NCBI RefSeq assembly: GCF_001571345.1
Contig: NZ_BCTP01000001.1
Location: 62,001-126,000 of the forward strand
Direction of reading: 5' to 3'
DNA length: 64,000 bases
DNA from: Komagataeibacter xylinus NBRC 15237
GTDB lineage: Bacteria > Pseudomonadota > Alphaproteobacteria > Acetobacterales > Acetobacteraceae
Position 1 is the stretch's first letter. Each line of letters starts with the position of its first letter. Both the position numbers and the translations under genes were made by a program. The notes under the pieces are model-generated. The model ran no database searches. It saw only the letters and a program-made list of their open reading frames with translations, and was not told the origin of the DNA. Shown piece by piece: positions 1-10,458 of this stretch.

Positions 1-1
1 C

Positions 2-118
2 GTGAAGGAAGGCGAACGCGTGGTGACCGATGGCGTGGACCACCTGCGTGATGGCGTGAAGGTCAGCATTCCCCAGGCCACCGACAGCGCCACTGCCCCG
101 CAGAAGGGCAAGGAATAG
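2..118 (+). CDS. RND efflux periplasmic adaptor subunit (MdtA-like), C-terminal end only
   Basis: The window opens inside this gene. Thirty-eight in-frame codons end at a TAG. The residues, including VVTDGVDHLRDGVKV, resemble the C-terminal segment of membrane-fusion (adaptor) subunits of RND pumps, which link the inner-membrane permease to the outer-membrane channel. It lies 63 nt before a MdtB-type permease on the same strand, as mdtA does in mdtABC operons. The signal peptide and main domains lie outside the window, so the family call rests mostly on context. Confidence 0.7.
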   Translation: MKEGERVVTDGVDHLRDGVKVSIPQATDSATAPQKGKE

Positions 119-181
119 GGTGCGCGCCCGCCTGCCCGCCTCCTTGCCTGACCTGCCCTGTGCGTTGCCGGAGATTGCCGC

Positions 182-3100
182 GTGAATCCCTCCCGCCTTT
201 TCATACACCGTCCGGTCGCGACCACGCTGCTCATGCTGGCCATCCTGCTGGCGGGGCTGCTGGGCTATCACTTCCTGCCCGTATCGGCCCTGCCGGATGT
301 GGAATACCCCACCATCACGGTGCAGACCTTCTACCCCGGCGCCAGCCCCGATGTGATGGCCACCTCCGTCACCGCCCCGCTTGAAACGCAGCTCGGCGAA
401 ATGTCGGGGCTGGAGCAGATGACATCGCGCTCATCGGGTGGCTCATCGGTCATTACCCTGCGCTTTGGCCTGACCATGACCATGGACATTGCCGAGCAGG
501 AAGTGCAGGCCGCGATCAACCAGGCCAATTCCCTGCTGCCCACCGACCTGCCCGCGCCGCCGGTCTATGCCAAGGTCAACCCCGCCGATACGCCGGTCGT
601 GACCCTTGGCATCTCGTCGAAGACCATGCCGCTGACGGAGGTGGAGGATTACGTTGATACCCGCCTGGCCGAGAAGATCAGCCAGATCTCGGGCGTGGGG
701 CTGGTGACGCTCTCGGGCGGCAACCGCAAGGCGCTGCGGGTGCGCGTGAACATCCCCAAGCTGACCTCGTTCGGCATCGATCTCGATACGCTGCGCACCA
801 CCATCGGCAACGTGAACATCAACTCCCCCACCGGCACGTTCGATGGCCCCAAGCGCGCGACCACGCTGCGCATCGATGGCCAGATCACCGGGGTGCAGCA
901 ACTGCTTGACCAGGTCATCGCCTACCAGAACAACGGCCCCGTGCGCATCCGCGACGTGGCCAGCGTGGTGATCGGCCCCGAGAACACCGAGCTTGCCGCC
1001 TGGGCCAACCGCACGCCAGCCCTGGTCATGAACGTGCAGCGCCAGCCGGGTGCGAACGTGATCGCGGTGGTGGACAACATCAAATACGCCCTGCCCCGCC
1101 TGCAGGAATCCCTGCCACCAGGCATCACCATCACGCCGCTCACCGACCGGACCACCACCATCCGCGCCTCGGTGGAGGATGTGGAGTTTGAACTGGGCCT
1201 GGCGCTGGTGCTGGTCGTGTGCGTGATCTTCGTGTTCCTGCGCAACGTGCCGGCCACGCTGATCCCCAGCCTGTCGGTGCCGCTGTCACTGGTGGGCACG
1301 CTGGCGGTGATGTACCTGTTCGGCTTCTCGCTCGACAACCTCTCGCTCATGTCGCTCACCATCGCCACGGGCTTCGTGGTGGATGACGCCATCGTCATGA
1401 TCGAGAACATCGCCCGCTACATCGAGATGGGCGATACCCGCATGGAAGCTGCGCTGAAGGGCGCGGGCGAGATCGGGTTCACCATCATCTCGCTCACCGT
1501 ATCGCTGATCGCGGTGCTGATCCCGCTGCTGTTCATGGGTGACGTGGTGGGCCGCCTGTTCCATGAATTCGCCATGACGCTGGCGGTCACGATCATCCTC
1601 TCCGCCGTGGTCTCGCTCACGCTGGTGCCCATGATGTGCGCCCGCCTGCTGCATGAGCACGACACCAAACATGCCGAACCGGCATGGTCGGCCGCCATCG
1701 AGCGCTGGACGGTCGCCACGATCGAGGGCTATGGCCGCGCGCTCGATGTGGTGCTGCGCCACCGCAGGCTGACACTGGGCGTGTTTGGCGCAACACTGAT
1801 GCTGACCGGCGTGCTGGCGGTGATCATTCCCAAGGGGTTCTTCCCCGTGCAGGATACGGGCGTGATCCAGGGCATATCGGTCATGGCGCAATCCACCTCG
1901 TTCAGCGCCATGAAGCGCCACCAGCAGGAACTTGCCGACCGCATCCTGCACGATGAGGACGTGGCCAGCCTGTCCTCCTTCGTGGGGGTGGACGGGCAGA
2001 ACGTCACCCTCAACCAGGGGCGCTTCCTCATCAACCTCAAGCCGGTGGGCAAGCGCTCGGCTACCGCGCAGCAGGTGGCGACCCGGCTGCGGGCGGAGAC
2101 TGCCGACATACCGGGGGCTGAACTATACGTGCAGCCGGTGCAGGATCTCTCGCTCGATACCTCGGTCGCCGCCACGCAGTACCAGTTCCTGCTCGAGAAC
2201 CCCGACTACAGCCAGTTCACCACCTGGGTGCCGAAGTTCATCGCCCGCCTGCAGCAGGAAAAAGCGCTGTCCGACGTGACATCGGACCTGCAGGCGGCGG
2301 GGCTCGTGGCGCATGTCGATCTCGACCGCACCACCGGCGCGCGCTACTCGATCACGCCACAGACCATCGACAACGTGCTGTATGACAGTTTTGGCCAGCG
2401 CCAGATCTCGACCATCTTCACCCAGTCCAACCAGTACCGCGTGATCCTTGAGGCCACGCCGAGCTTCCAGCAGGACATGGGCGCGCTGAGCCAGATCTAC
2501 CTGCCGGGCATCAGCGGCAATGCGGGCGAGAGCACGTCCGGCCCCACCCGCTCGCCCACCTCCGGGCTGGTGCCGCTCGCCTCCGTCACCACGGTTACGC
2601 AGGATACCGCGCCGCTGCTGATCACGCATGTGGGGCAGTTCCCGGCCACCACCGTCTCGTTCAACGTCAGGCCCGGCTATGCGCTGGGGGATGCGACGGA
2701 TGCGATCGAGCGCGCGGCGAAGGACATCCACCTGCCATCAAGCTTCCAGACATCGTTCCAGGGCACGGCGGCGGCCTTCCGCAGTTCGCTGTCAAACGAA
2801 GCGTGGCTGGTGCTGGCGGCGCTGGTTGCGGTCTATATCGTGCTGGGCATCCTGTATGAGAGCTTTGTCCATCCCATCACCATTCTCTCCACCCTGCCCT
2901 CGGCTGGCATTGGCGCCCTGCTGGCGCTGTGGCTGACGGGATCGGGGCTGGACGTGATGGGCATCATCGGGCTGGTGCTGCTGATCGGCATTGTCAAGAA
3001 AAACGCCATCATGATGATCGACTTCGCGCTTGAGGCCGAGCGGGTGGAGGGCATGACGCCGCTGCACTCCATTCGCCACGCCGCGCTGCTGCGCTTTCGT

Positions 3101-3361
3101 CCCATCCTCATGACCACGCTGGCGGCCATGCTGGGCGCCGTGCCGATGATGCTGGGCACCGGCACCGGCTCGGAACTGCGCCGCCCGCTGGGCATCGCCA
3201 TCGTGGGCGGGCTTGCGGTGAGCCAGTTGCTCACGCTCTTCACCACCCCGGTCATCTACCTGCTCATGGACGGGATCAGCCAGAAGCTGGCCCGTCGCTT
3301 TGGCACAACGGACCAGGCCAGACCTGATGGTGGCCAGCCCGGTCCGCAGGCTTCTGCATGA
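182..3361 (+). CDS. mdtB: RND multidrug efflux permease, MdtB type
   Basis: A 1059-residue inner-membrane proton/drug antiporter of the RND (HAE1) family. The N-terminus ([15 protein letters not shown]) and the run [12 protein letters not shown]...YPGASPDVM are close to E. coli MdtB. The proton-relay pair is visible as D401-D402 in [14 protein letters not shown], the TM4 signature. Length is normal for the family (about 1040). The start is GTG at 182, with GGAG about ten bases upstream. The stop overlaps the next gene's ATG by 4 nt (ATGA), implying translational coupling to mdtC. In E. coli MdtB and MdtC form a mixed trimer exporting bile salts and novobiocin; the substrate here is unknown. 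Confidence 0.93.
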   Translation: MNPSRLFIHRPVATTLLMLAILLAGLLGYHFLPVSALPDVEYPTITVQTFYPGASPDVMATSVTAPLETQLGEMSGLEQMTSRSSGGSSVITLRFGLTMTMDIAEQEVQAAINQANSLLPTDLPAPPVYAKVNPADTPVVTLGISSKTMPLTEVEDYVDTRLAEKISQISGVGLVTLSGGNRKALRVRVNIPKLTSFGIDLDTLRTTIGNVNINSPTGTFDGPKRATTLRIDGQITGVQQLLDQVIAYQNNGPVRIRDVASVVIGPENTELAAWANRTPALVMNVQRQPGANVIAVVDNIKYALPRLQESLPPGITITPLTDRTTTIRASVEDVEFELGLALVLVVCVIFVFLRNVPATLIPSLSVPLSLVGTLAVMYLFGFSLDNLSLMSLTIATGFVVDDAIVMIENIARYIEMGDTRMEAALKGAGEIGFTIISLTVSLIAVLIPLLFMGDVVGRLFHEFAMTLAVTIILSAVVSLTLVPMMCARLLHEHDTKHAEPAWSAAIERWTVATIEGYGRALDVVLRHRRLTLGVFGATLMLTGVLAVIIPKGFFPVQDTGVIQGISVMAQSTSFSAMKRHQQELADRILHDEDVASLSSFVGVDGQNVTLNQGRFLINLKPVGKRSATAQQVATRLRAETADIPGAELYVQPVQDLSLDTSVAATQYQFLLENPDYSQFTTWVPKFIARLQQEKALSDVTSDLQAAGLVAHVDLDRTTGARYSITPQTIDNVLYDSFGQRQISTIFTQSNQYRVILEATPSFQQDMGALSQIYLPGISGNAGESTSGPTRSPTSGLVPLASVTTVTQDTAPLLITHVGQFPATTVSFNVRPGYALGDATDAIERAAKDIHLPSSFQTSFQGTAAAFRSSLSNEAWLVLAALVAVYIVLGILYESFVHPITILSTLPSAGIGALLALWLTGSGLDVMGIIGLVLLIGIVKKNAIMMIDFALEAERVEGMTPLHSIRHAALLRFRPILMTTLAAMLGAVPMMLGTGTGSELRRPLGIAIVGGLAVSQLLTLFTTPVIYLLMDGISQKLARRFGTTDQARPDGGQPGPQASA

Positions 3362-6300
3362 ACCCGCTTGCCATCTTCGTACGCAGGCCGGTCGCTACCG
3401 TATTGCTGACGGTAGCGCTGATCCTCGGCGGCATTATCGGCTATACCACCCTTCCGGTGGCCGACATGCCCAATGTGGACTTTCCGGTCATACAGGTGCA
3501 GGCGCAGCAGGCCGGCGGCTCGCCGGAGGAAATTGCAAGCTCGGTGGCCGCCCCGCTCGAGCGGCATCTTGGCGCCATTGCCGACCTGACGGAAATGACC
3601 TCGCAGTCATCCGCCAATCAGGCGCGCATCACACTACAGTTCTCGCTTGACCGCGACATCAACGGCGCCGCCCGCGATGTGGAGGCCGCCCTTCAGGCCG
3701 CCCATGCCGACCTGCCCTCCTCGCTGCGGCAGAACCCGAGCTACTTCAAGGCCAACCCCAACGGCGCGCCGGTCATGATCCTGGCGCTGACCTCGCGCAC
3801 GCGCACGCCGCCGCAGCTTTACGACCTGGCCTCGAACGTGCTGCAGCAGCACCTCTCGCAGATTCAGGGCGTGGGCCAGGTCGAGATTGGCGGCAGTTCG
3901 CTGCCCGCCGTGCGGGTGGAGATGAACCCGCTGGCGTTGTACAAATTCGGCATCGGGTTTGAAGATATTCGCGCAGCCCTCGCCTCGGCCAACGCGCATA
4001 CGCCCAAGGGCTTCATCGACCAGGGCGACAGCCGCTTCGTGCTGTCCACCAACGACCAGGCGCATAACGCCCAGGCCTATCGCGACCTGATCGTGGCCTA
4101 CCATGACAGCCGCCCCGTGCGCCTCGAGGACGTGGCGTACGTGCATGACAGCGTGGAAGACGTGCGCAACGCGGGCTATGTGGATGGCAAGTCCGGCGTG
4201 CTGGCCATCATCTTCGCGCAGGCCGGGGCCAACATCATCAACACCAACGACCAGATCCGCGCGCAGTTGCCCATGCTGCGGGCGGCATTGCCTGCCGATG
4301 TGGACCTTGGCAACTTCATGGACCGCTCCACCACCATCCGCGCGGCCCTGGCCGATACGCAGTTCACGCTGGTGCTGTCGGTCGTGCTGGTGGTGCTGGT
4401 GGTGCTTCTGTTCCTGCGCTCGCCGCGCATCACCATCATTCCCGCCATTGTCGTGCCCACCTCCATCATCACCACCTTCGGCGCGATGAAGCTGATGGGC
4501 TATTCGATCGACAACCTCTCGCTCATGGCGCTGACCATTTCCACCGGCTTTGTCGTGGATGACGCCATCGTGGTGGTAGAGAACATCAGCCGCCACATGG
4601 AGGCGGGCATGGACCGGCTGCAGGCCACCCTGCTCGGCACGCGCGAGGTGGCGTTCACGGTCCTGTCGATCACGGTGTCGCTGATAGCGGTGTTCCTGCC
4701 CATCCTGCTGCTCAGCGGGGTGGCGGGGCGCCTGTTCCATGAATTCGCCATGACGATGTCACTCACCATCGTCATTTCCATGGTGCTCTCGCTCTCGCTC
4801 ACCCCCATGATGACCTCGCGCCTGCTCAGGCAGTATGAAAAGCCCACCTCGGGCGGCGGCGTGTTCGGGCGCGTTGGCCTGTGGCTGGAAAGCGGGCTGA
4901 ATGCGGCCCAGCAGGGCTATGCCCACTCGCTGGAATGGGCGATCACGCACCGGCGCATCACCATACTGTCGCTGCCCGTCACCATTGCCATCATGGTTGG
5001 CCTGTTCATCAAGATGCCCAAGAGCCTGTTCCCTGAATCGGATACCGGCATGCTGATGGGCCACCTGATGGGCGACCAGTCGATTTCGTTCCAGGCCATG
5101 CAGTCGCAGGTGCATACCGTGCAGTCCGCCATCATGGCGGATCGGGACGTGTCGCATGTCATGGGCTTCATGGGCGGGCGCGGCAGTTCCAACCAGGCCA
5201 ACATGTTCGTAACCCTCAAGGACAAGTCGGAGCGTAACGACACCCCCGCCCAGACCATTGCCCGCATCTCGCGCCGGCTGCGCAACATGGTGGGGGCGAC
5301 ATTCTATGCCTCGGCCCCCGGGCAGCTACGCATTGGCGGGCGGCAGAGCAATGCGGCCTACCAGTATTCGCTGCATTCCGATTCCTCGAAGGATCTGTAC
5401 AAATGGACGCCGCTGCTGGTCTCGGCACTGCAGAAGCATCATGAGCTGTCCGACATTTCATCGGATGTGCTGCAGGGCGGCTCGGCGCTTGACGTGCAGA
5501 TCGACCGCGATACCGCGAGCCGCCTCAACATCACGCCCCAGCTTGTATCGAACACGCTGTATGATGCGTATGGCCAGCGTTCGGCCTCGGTCATCTATAA
5601 CGCGCTGAACCAGTACCGCGTGGTGATGGAGGTCGAGCCCCGCTTCTGGGCGGACCCGACCACGCTCAAGCAGGTCTGGGTCAGTGTCGCGGGCGGCACG
5701 GCGGGGGGCGGCACGCAGTCCAACACCATCCGCGTCAAGGCCGATACCGGCAATACCGCCTCGCAGCTCAGTGCCGAATCCTTCCGCAACCAGGTGGCCA
5801 ACACACTTGCGGGCGGCAACAGCGCCTCGACCGGTTCGGCGGTTTCCACCAGTTCGGAATCCATGGTGCCACTCACGCTGGTCTCGACCCTCAAGCCCAC
5901 CAAGACCGCGCTCAGCATCAATCATGACGGGCAGACGGTCTCGAGCACGGTCTCGTTCAACCTGAGCAATGGCGTCTCGCTCAGCCAGGCGGTGCAGATC
6001 ATCAATGAGGAAATGGTGCGCCTGCACATGCCCGACAACATACAGGGCGCGTTCGCGGGCAATGCCGCGCAGTTCCAGAAATCGGTCAATAACGAGCCGC
6101 TGCTCATCCTTGCCGCCCTGGCTGCGGTGTACATGGTGCTGGGCATCCTGTATGAAAGCTACGTGCACCCGCTGACCATTCTCTCCACCCTTCCCTCCGC
6201 CGGGGTGGGCGCGCTGCTGGCGCTACAGGTGTTCGGGGAGGCGTTCTCGCTGATTGCCATGATCGGGGTGATCCTGCTGATCGGCATCGTGAAGAAGAAC

Positions 6301-6657
6301 GCCATCATGCTGGTCGATTTTGCCATCACCGCCGAGCGTGATGAAGGCCATACCGCGCTCGAGGCCATCCGCACCGCCTGCCTGCTGCGCTTCCGCCCGA
6401 TCATGATGACCACGTTCGCCGCGGCCCTTGGCGCGCTGCCGCTCATCTTCGGGCATGGCTACGGCTCGGAGTTGCGCCGCCCGCTGGGCATCGCCATCGT
6501 GGGGGGGCTACTCGTCAGCCAGGCGCTCACGCTTTATACCACGCCGGTTGTCTATCTCTATCTCGACCATATGGGGGTAGCCTGCCGCAACCTTTTCAAC
6601 CGGCTGTATGGACGGCTGTCCCGACGCCATCGTCTTTCCCACCAGCAGGATTCCTGA
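3358..6657 (+). CDS. mdtC: RND multidrug efflux permease, MdtC type
   Basis: A 1099-residue RND permease, the second of a tandem pair. [15 protein letters not shown] and [14 protein letters not shown] match MdtC rather than MdtB, so this is a true B/C heteromer pair, not a recent duplication. The TM4 proton-relay aspartates are D401-D402 ([14 protein letters not shown]), at the same position as in the partner. A Ser/Gly/Thr-rich insertion near residues 780-835 (GGTAGGG, GGNSAST) is longer than in E. coli MdtC and probably extends a periplasmic loop. The gene begins inside the mdtB stop and is followed 5 nt later by the outer-membrane channel gene. Confidence 0.92.
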   Translation: MNPLAIFVRRPVATVLLTVALILGGIIGYTTLPVADMPNVDFPVIQVQAQQAGGSPEEIASSVAAPLERHLGAIADLTEMTSQSSANQARITLQFSLDRDINGAARDVEAALQAAHADLPSSLRQNPSYFKANPNGAPVMILALTSRTRTPPQLYDLASNVLQQHLSQIQGVGQVEIGGSSLPAVRVEMNPLALYKFGIGFEDIRAALASANAHTPKGFIDQGDSRFVLSTNDQAHNAQAYRDLIVAYHDSRPVRLEDVAYVHDSVEDVRNAGYVDGKSGVLAIIFAQAGANIINTNDQIRAQLPMLRAALPADVDLGNFMDRSTTIRAALADTQFTLVLSVVLVVLVVLLFLRSPRITIIPAIVVPTSIITTFGAMKLMGYSIDNLSLMALTISTGFVVDDAIVVVENISRHMEAGMDRLQATLLGTREVAFTVLSITVSLIAVFLPILLLSGVAGRLFHEFAMTMSLTIVISMVLSLSLTPMMTSRLLRQYEKPTSGGGVFGRVGLWLESGLNAAQQGYAHSLEWAITHRRITILSLPVTIAIMVGLFIKMPKSLFPESDTGMLMGHLMGDQSISFQAMQSQVHTVQSAIMADRDVSHVMGFMGGRGSSNQANMFVTLKDKSERNDTPAQTIARISRRLRNMVGATFYASAPGQLRIGGRQSNAAYQYSLHSDSSKDLYKWTPLLVSALQKHHELSDISSDVLQGGSALDVQIDRDTASRLNITPQLVSNTLYDAYGQRSASVIYNALNQYRVVMEVEPRFWADPTTLKQVWVSVAGGTAGGGTQSNTIRVKADTGNTASQLSAESFRNQVANTLAGGNSASTGSAVSTSSESMVPLTLVSTLKPTKTALSINHDGQTVSSTVSFNLSNGVSLSQAVQIINEEMVRLHMPDNIQGAFAGNAAQFQKSVNNEPLLILAALAAVYMVLGILYESYVHPLTILSTLPSAGVGALLALQVFGEAFSLIAMIGVILLIGIVKKNAIMLVDFAITAERDEGHTALEAIRTACLLRFRPIMMTTFAAALGALPLIFGHGYGSELRRPLGIAIVGGLLVSQALTLYTTPVVYLYLDHMGVACRNLFNRLYGRLSRRHRLSHQQDS

Positions 6658-6662
6658 ACCGG

Positions 6663-8219
6663 ATGACACGTCCCTCGCCATCCCCCATCCGTGCCAGCCA
6701 TGTGCCGGGCCGCCGCCTGCGTCTTGCCCTGGCCCTTGTGCCGCTCGCAGCCCTGAGCGGGTGCATGATCGGGCCGAAATACCATCGCCCCGCCGCCATC
6801 GTCTCGGCCCACTTCAAGGAATTGCGGCCCGAACCCGGTTGGGAAGCCGCCAACCCCAAGCTTGCGGAACTGCCCAAGCATGACTGGTGGACAATCTATA
6901 ACGAGCCCGTGCTGAACGGCCTGGAGGCGCAGGTTGCGATCTCGAACCAGAACGTGAAGCAGTACGAGGCCAATTACCGTAACGCGCGCGCCATGATCGA
7001 CAGCGTGCGCGCCCAGCTGTTCCCCACCATCAGCGGCAGCCTTGGCTTCAACCGCGCGGGACATGGGGCGGGGTCGCTTTCATCTTCGGGCAGCAATTAC
7101 GCCAACGAGGGCTCGACCTATAACACCTATGATATCGGGCCGAGTGCCAGTTGGGATCTCGACATCTGGGGCAAGATCCGCCGGCAGGTGCAGGAGCAGG
7201 TGACGGCGGCGCAGGCGAGTGCGGCCGACCTTGCCAATGCCACGCTGTCCTATCAGGCGCAACTGGCCACGGCCTATTTCAACCTGCGCTACCAGGACAG
7301 CCTGACCGACCTTCTGCAACGCTATGTCCGCTTCAATGAACAGGCGTTGCAGATTACCCAGAACCAGTTCGAGGCGGGCACGGCAGACCCCACCGCCGTG
7401 CTGCAGGCCCGCACCACGCTGGAGCAGAACCGGGCATCGCTGGTGCAGGCGGGCATCAACCGCGCGCAGTATGAGCACGCCATCGCGGTGCTGGTGGGCA
7501 AGCCGCCCGCCGATGTCACGATCGCCCCGGCGGAGCTGTCGCGCACCGTGCCGCCCATTCCGGTCAGCGTGCCAGCCGACCTGCTGCAACGCCGCCCCGA
7601 CATTGCCGCCGCCGAGCGCACGATGGAGGAATACAACGCCATGATCGGCGCGGACATGGCGGCCTTCTTCCCCGACATCACCATCAATGCCAGCTATTCA
7701 CAAAGTGGCGGCGACCCGGTGACCTCGCTGATGCAGGCCATGAACCGGGTGTGGTCGCTTGGCGCGTCCGCCACCGAAGTGCTGTTTGAAGGTGGCTCGC
7801 GCACGGCGGTCGTGCATGAGGCCAACGCCCAGTATGACAGCGCGGTGGCCACCTACCGCCAGACCGTGCTGACCGCCCTGCAGAACACGGAAGATCAGCT
7901 CTCGAACCTGCGCATCCTGGCCGAGCAGAGCCGCCAGCAGCAGAAGGCGCTCGACTTTGCCAACCGCACGGTCGAGGTCTCGCTCAACCAGTACCAGGCC
8001 GGAACCGCGATCTATACCACCGTCATCACCAACGAGAACTCGGCCCTGAGCGATGCCGAGACGCTGCTTGGCATCCAGCAGCAGCGCATGGTTGATAGCG
8101 TAAGCCTGGTGCAGGCGCTTGGCGGCGGGTGGGATGCCTCACGCCTGCCCACCAAGAACTCGCTGCAGAAGGATAATCCCCTCCTGCCCTCCTTCATCCA
8201 GAAGGACACGAACAAATAG
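6663..8219 (+). CDS. Outer-membrane efflux lipoprotein, NodT/TolC family
   Basis: A 518-residue outer-membrane factor. A hydrophobic N-terminus ends in a lipobox (LAALSGC) with lipidation predicted at C34, followed by IGPKYHRP, a common mature start in NodT/OprM-type channels. Two OEP repeats form the rest, with typical motifs such as ASWDLDIWGKIRRQV and LLQRRPDIAAAERTM. It would provide the trimeric exit duct for the MdtABC-like pump. It is the last gene of the operon and is followed at once by a strong terminator. E. coli mdtABC lacks its own channel and uses TolC; here the system is self-contained. Confidence 0.93.
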   Translation: MTRPSPSPIRASHVPGRRLRLALALVPLAALSGCMIGPKYHRPAAIVSAHFKELRPEPGWEAANPKLAELPKHDWWTIYNEPVLNGLEAQVAISNQNVKQYEANYRNARAMIDSVRAQLFPTISGSLGFNRAGHGAGSLSSSGSNYANEGSTYNTYDIGPSASWDLDIWGKIRRQVQEQVTAAQASAADLANATLSYQAQLATAYFNLRYQDSLTDLLQRYVRFNEQALQITQNQFEAGTADPTAVLQARTTLEQNRASLVQAGINRAQYEHAIAVLVGKPPADVTIAPAELSRTVPPIPVSVPADLLQRRPDIAAAERTMEEYNAMIGADMAAFFPDITINASYSQSGGDPVTSLMQAMNRVWSLGASATEVLFEGGSRTAVVHEANAQYDSAVATYRQTVLTALQNTEDQLSNLRILAEQSRQQQKALDFANRTVEVSLNQYQAGTAIYTTVITNENSALSDAETLLGIQQQRMVDSVSLVQALGGGWDASRLPTKNSLQKDNPLLPSFIQKDTNK

Positions 8220-8224
8220 GCATG

Positions 8225-8261
8225 AAAAAACCCCCTGGCCGCATGGCGCAGGGGGTTTTTC
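8225..8261. terminator. Rho-independent terminator after the mdt-like operon
   Basis: CCCCCT and AGGGGG arms enclose a short GC-rich loop, with an A-run on one side and TTTTT on the other. The structure works in both orientations. It ends the efflux operon and may also stop transcripts of the small minus-strand gene at 8281-8457. Confidence 0.9.
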
Positions 8262-8280
8262 GATAAAGCCGGGCCGGTTG

Positions 8281-8457
8281 CTACCGGAATAATGTATTGG
8301 CCGAGAACAGCACCAGCAGCACCACGACCACAAAGCAGAGAATGGCGATGAAGAACAGGATCTTCGCCATTCCGGCCGAAACGGCGGAAATGCCGCTGAA
8401 GCCGAACACGCCGGCCACCAGCGAGACAATAAGAAAAAACAGCGCCAGTTTCAGCAT
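8281..8457 (-). CDS. Small DUF1328-family membrane protein
   Basis: A 58-residue protein that I translated by hand. It has two hydrophobic stretches (about residues 3-20 and 32-52) separated by a short Gly/Ser/Ala segment (GFSGISAVSAGMAK). This layout matches the DUF1328/UPF0391 family (E. coli YtjA), two-helix inner-membrane proteins of unknown function. AAGGGAATAAGCC precedes the ATG as a plausible ribosome-binding site. It ends 20 nt from the bidirectional terminator and lies 61 nt downstream of the next small membrane protein, with which it may be co-transcribed. Confidence 0.85.
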   Translation of the reverse strand: MLKLALFFLIVSLVAGVFGFSGISAVSAGMAKILFFIAILCFVVVVLLVLFSANTLFR

Positions 8458-8518
8458 GGCTTATTCCCTTGCAAATCAGTCATGCCCCGTTCAACGCGGC
8501 AGCACGGCATATGTTGCC

Positions 8519-8779
8519 TCAGCCGCGCCTGCGGCGCAGGAACACGGTCACGATAAAGCCCAGAAAAGAGGCACCGAGCAGTGCCATGAGCGGGCGGTCG
8601 GCGGTCACGTCACGCAGGCTGTCGCAGATCTCGCCCATGCCCTGCTGGGCTGCACCGCCTGCGCCCTGCATGCGGGCTGACAGCGGCATGCCGGAATCAC
8701 CGACAAAACCATCCAGCCCATCCTGAAGGCGGCCAATGCCTTCCTCGAGATGCGCTTCAAGATTGGGGGGATTTGTCAT
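8519..8779 (-). CDS. Small protein with a C-terminal membrane anchor, possibly ElaB/DUF883-like
   Basis: An 86-residue protein. The ATG at 8779 is chosen over a start 18 codons upstream because GGAAGA lies just before it. The first 60 residues are soluble and partly helical (EAHLEEGIGRLQDGL). One membrane helix (MALLGASFLGFIVTVF) ends in RRRRG. This layout of soluble helices, one C-terminal helix and an Arg tail resembles the ElaB/YgaM (DUF883) proteins that anchor ribosomes at the inner membrane in stationary phase. The resemblance is architectural only. Confidence 0.72.
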   Translation of the reverse strand: MTNPPNLEAHLEEGIGRLQDGLDGFVGDSGMPLSARMQGAGGAAQQGMGEICDSLRDVTADRPLMALLGASFLGFIVTVFLRRRRG

Positions 8780-8878
8780 GTTCTGTCTTCCCTGTGCTTG
8801 CCGGGAGCGCAGGCCTGACCGCCCTGCCCCCATGCCTTCATGCCCACCTGCGCCAGGCAGGGTGAGTGCCGAGACTTA

Positions 8879-9697
8879 TCATATCTCCGATGCCTGCCAA
8901 TAGGCCGCATCCGCGCCGGGGTCGGCTTCACCGGCAATGAGCCGCTTCATCCGCTCGGCCATGGCCTGCACGGCAGCCCCCTCATGCGGGCGTGGCCCCA
9001 CCATGAAGTCGCCCTTCACGCCCGCCGGGTGGCCGTGCAGGATGATGATCCGGTCAGCGAGCAGCAGGGCCTCGTCAAGGTCATGGGTCACGAACAGCAC
9101 CGTGCCCTGCCTGCGGGCATGAATGTCGAGCAGTTCGCGTTGCAGGCTGGCGCGCGTAATCGCATCAAGCGCGCCAAAGGGTTCATCCATGAGCAGCAGG
9201 TCAGGCTCCACCGTCAGGGCACGTGCAACCCCCACGCGCTGGCGCTGCCCGCCCGAAAGCTGGCGTGGCCAGCGCTGCGCCCTGTCGGCCAGTCCCACCA
9301 GTTCAAGGGCGGCCGTGGCGCGGGCATGGCGCTCGGCGCGGTTCAGCCCCAGCCCCTCAAGCCCGAGTTCCACATTGCGCCGCACGCTGCGCCACGGCAT
9401 GAGCTTGGCATCCTGAAACACCATGGCGGCGGGCCGATGCGCCTGCGCGGGGCGCGACTGCAGGGCCACCTGCCCCTCGCTGGGCTGCACAAGCCCCATG
9501 ATGACGCGCAGCAGCGTGGACTTGCCCACGCCCGAAGGGCCGAGCAGCGCCACGAATTCGCCTGCCCTGATTTCAAGATCGACATGGCGGAGAATGAAAC
9601 TGTGCGCGTGATCGTGCGACAGGCCGATATTCTCCAGCCTCACCACGACTTCCCCAGCGCTGGCGGAGCCCGTTTCGCGTATTGCCATCGTGTTCAT
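8879..9697 (-). CDS. ABC transporter ATP-binding protein, nitrate/sulfonate/taurine type
   Basis: A 272-residue cytoplasmic ATPase. Walker A GPSGVGKS lies at about residues 53-60, the Q-loop at Q95 (VFQDAKLMPW), the signature LSGGQ at 147-151, Walker B LLLMDEP at 167-173 and the switch His at H205 (VTHDLDEA). The FQDAKLMPWRSV segment is typical of the SsuB/TauB/NrtD branch. Its start overlaps the permease stop by 4 nt, so the three importer genes are translationally coupled in the order binding protein, permease, ATPase. The substrate cannot be read from the sequence. Confidence 0.92.
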   Translation of the reverse strand: MNTMAIRETGSASAGEVVVRLENIGLSHDHAHSFILRHVDLEIRAGEFVALLGPSGVGKSTLLRVIMGLVQPSEGQVALQSRPAQAHRPAAMVFQDAKLMPWRSVRRNVELGLEGLGLNRAERHARATAALELVGLADRAQRWPRQLSGGQRQRVGVARALTVEPDLLLMDEPFGALDAITRASLQRELLDIHARRQGTVLFVTHDLDEALLLADRIIILHGHPAGVKGDFMVGPRPHEGAAVQAMAERMKRLIAGEADPGADAAYWQASEI

Positions 9698-10458
9698 CCC
9701 TGCCAGCCCAGCAGCCTGCGCCGCACCAGCATGAACAGCATGTCGGTCACGGCATAGAGCAGCGCCATGGTCAGCATGTAGACCACCACCAGATCGGTTG
9801 CGAGCAGGCTTGACGCCTGCATCATCCGCGCGCCAATGCCCGGCACGCCAAACAGTTCCGCCGCCACGACCGACATCCAGGCCTGCCCGATGCCCGTGCG
9901 CAGCCCATCGAGCACGCCGGGGCTTGCAGCAGGCAGCACTACCGTGCGCAACCGCGCCCGGAAGCCGCCATGGCCGAAGGCGGCGGCAACCTCATACAGA
10001 TCCGGGTCGATGGCACGCACCGCGCCGTAGGCGGCGTAAAAATTGATCCAGAAGACCGAGATGGCGATGATGAACGTGGCCCCCGCCGTGTTCAGCCCGA
10101 ACCACAATATGGCGAACGGGACCCACGCCAGACCCGGAATGGGGCGCAGCACCCGCACGATGCCCGACAGCAGGCCATCAAGCACCGGCAGCGCCCCACA
10201 CAGCAGCCCCACCAGCGTGCCCGTGACCGAGCCAGCCACGAGGCCCGTCAGGTAATGGGTCAGGCTGTCGCGGATTGCCTGCACCCATGCCCCGCTACGC
10301 ACCTCATCCAGCCATGCCGGGCCGAGGCTCGAGGGCGCTGGCAGGAAGCCGGACTGTATCCACCCCCCGCGCACCGCCACTTCCCACACGCCAAACAGCA
10401 CGACCAGCCCCGCCAGCCCGAGAGCCGGGCGCAGAAGGCGACCGCGGGCCTGACTCAT
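9694..10458 (-). CDS. ABC transporter permease, SsuC/TauC type
   Basis: A 254-residue inner-membrane protein with about six predicted helices, of the BPD_transp_1 family. The EAA loop that contacts the ATPase is visible as EVAAAFGHGGFRARLRTVVLPAASPGVLDGLRTG (about residues 155-190). The N-terminal LAGLVVLFGVWEVAVRGGW is typical of sulfonate and nitrate permeases. It overlaps the preceding binding-protein gene and the following ATPase gene by 4 nt each. Confidence 0.91.
   Translation of the reverse strand: MSQARGRLLRPALGLAGLVVLFGVWEVAVRGGWIQSGFLPAPSSLGPAWLDEVRSGAWVQAIRDSLTHYLTGLVAGSVTGTLVGLLCGALPVLDGLLSGIVRVLRPIPGLAWVPFAILWFGLNTAGATFIIAISVFWINFYAAYGAVRAIDPDLYEVAAAFGHGGFRARLRTVVLPAASPGVLDGLRTGIGQAWMSVVAAELFGVPGIGARMMQASSLLATDLVVVYMLTMALLYAVTDMLFMLVRRRLLGWQG

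Noticed and set aside
3358-6657. mdtB and mdtC as a recent duplication
   Set aside because: The two proteins match MdtB and MdtC of E. coli separately, so the duplication is ancient.
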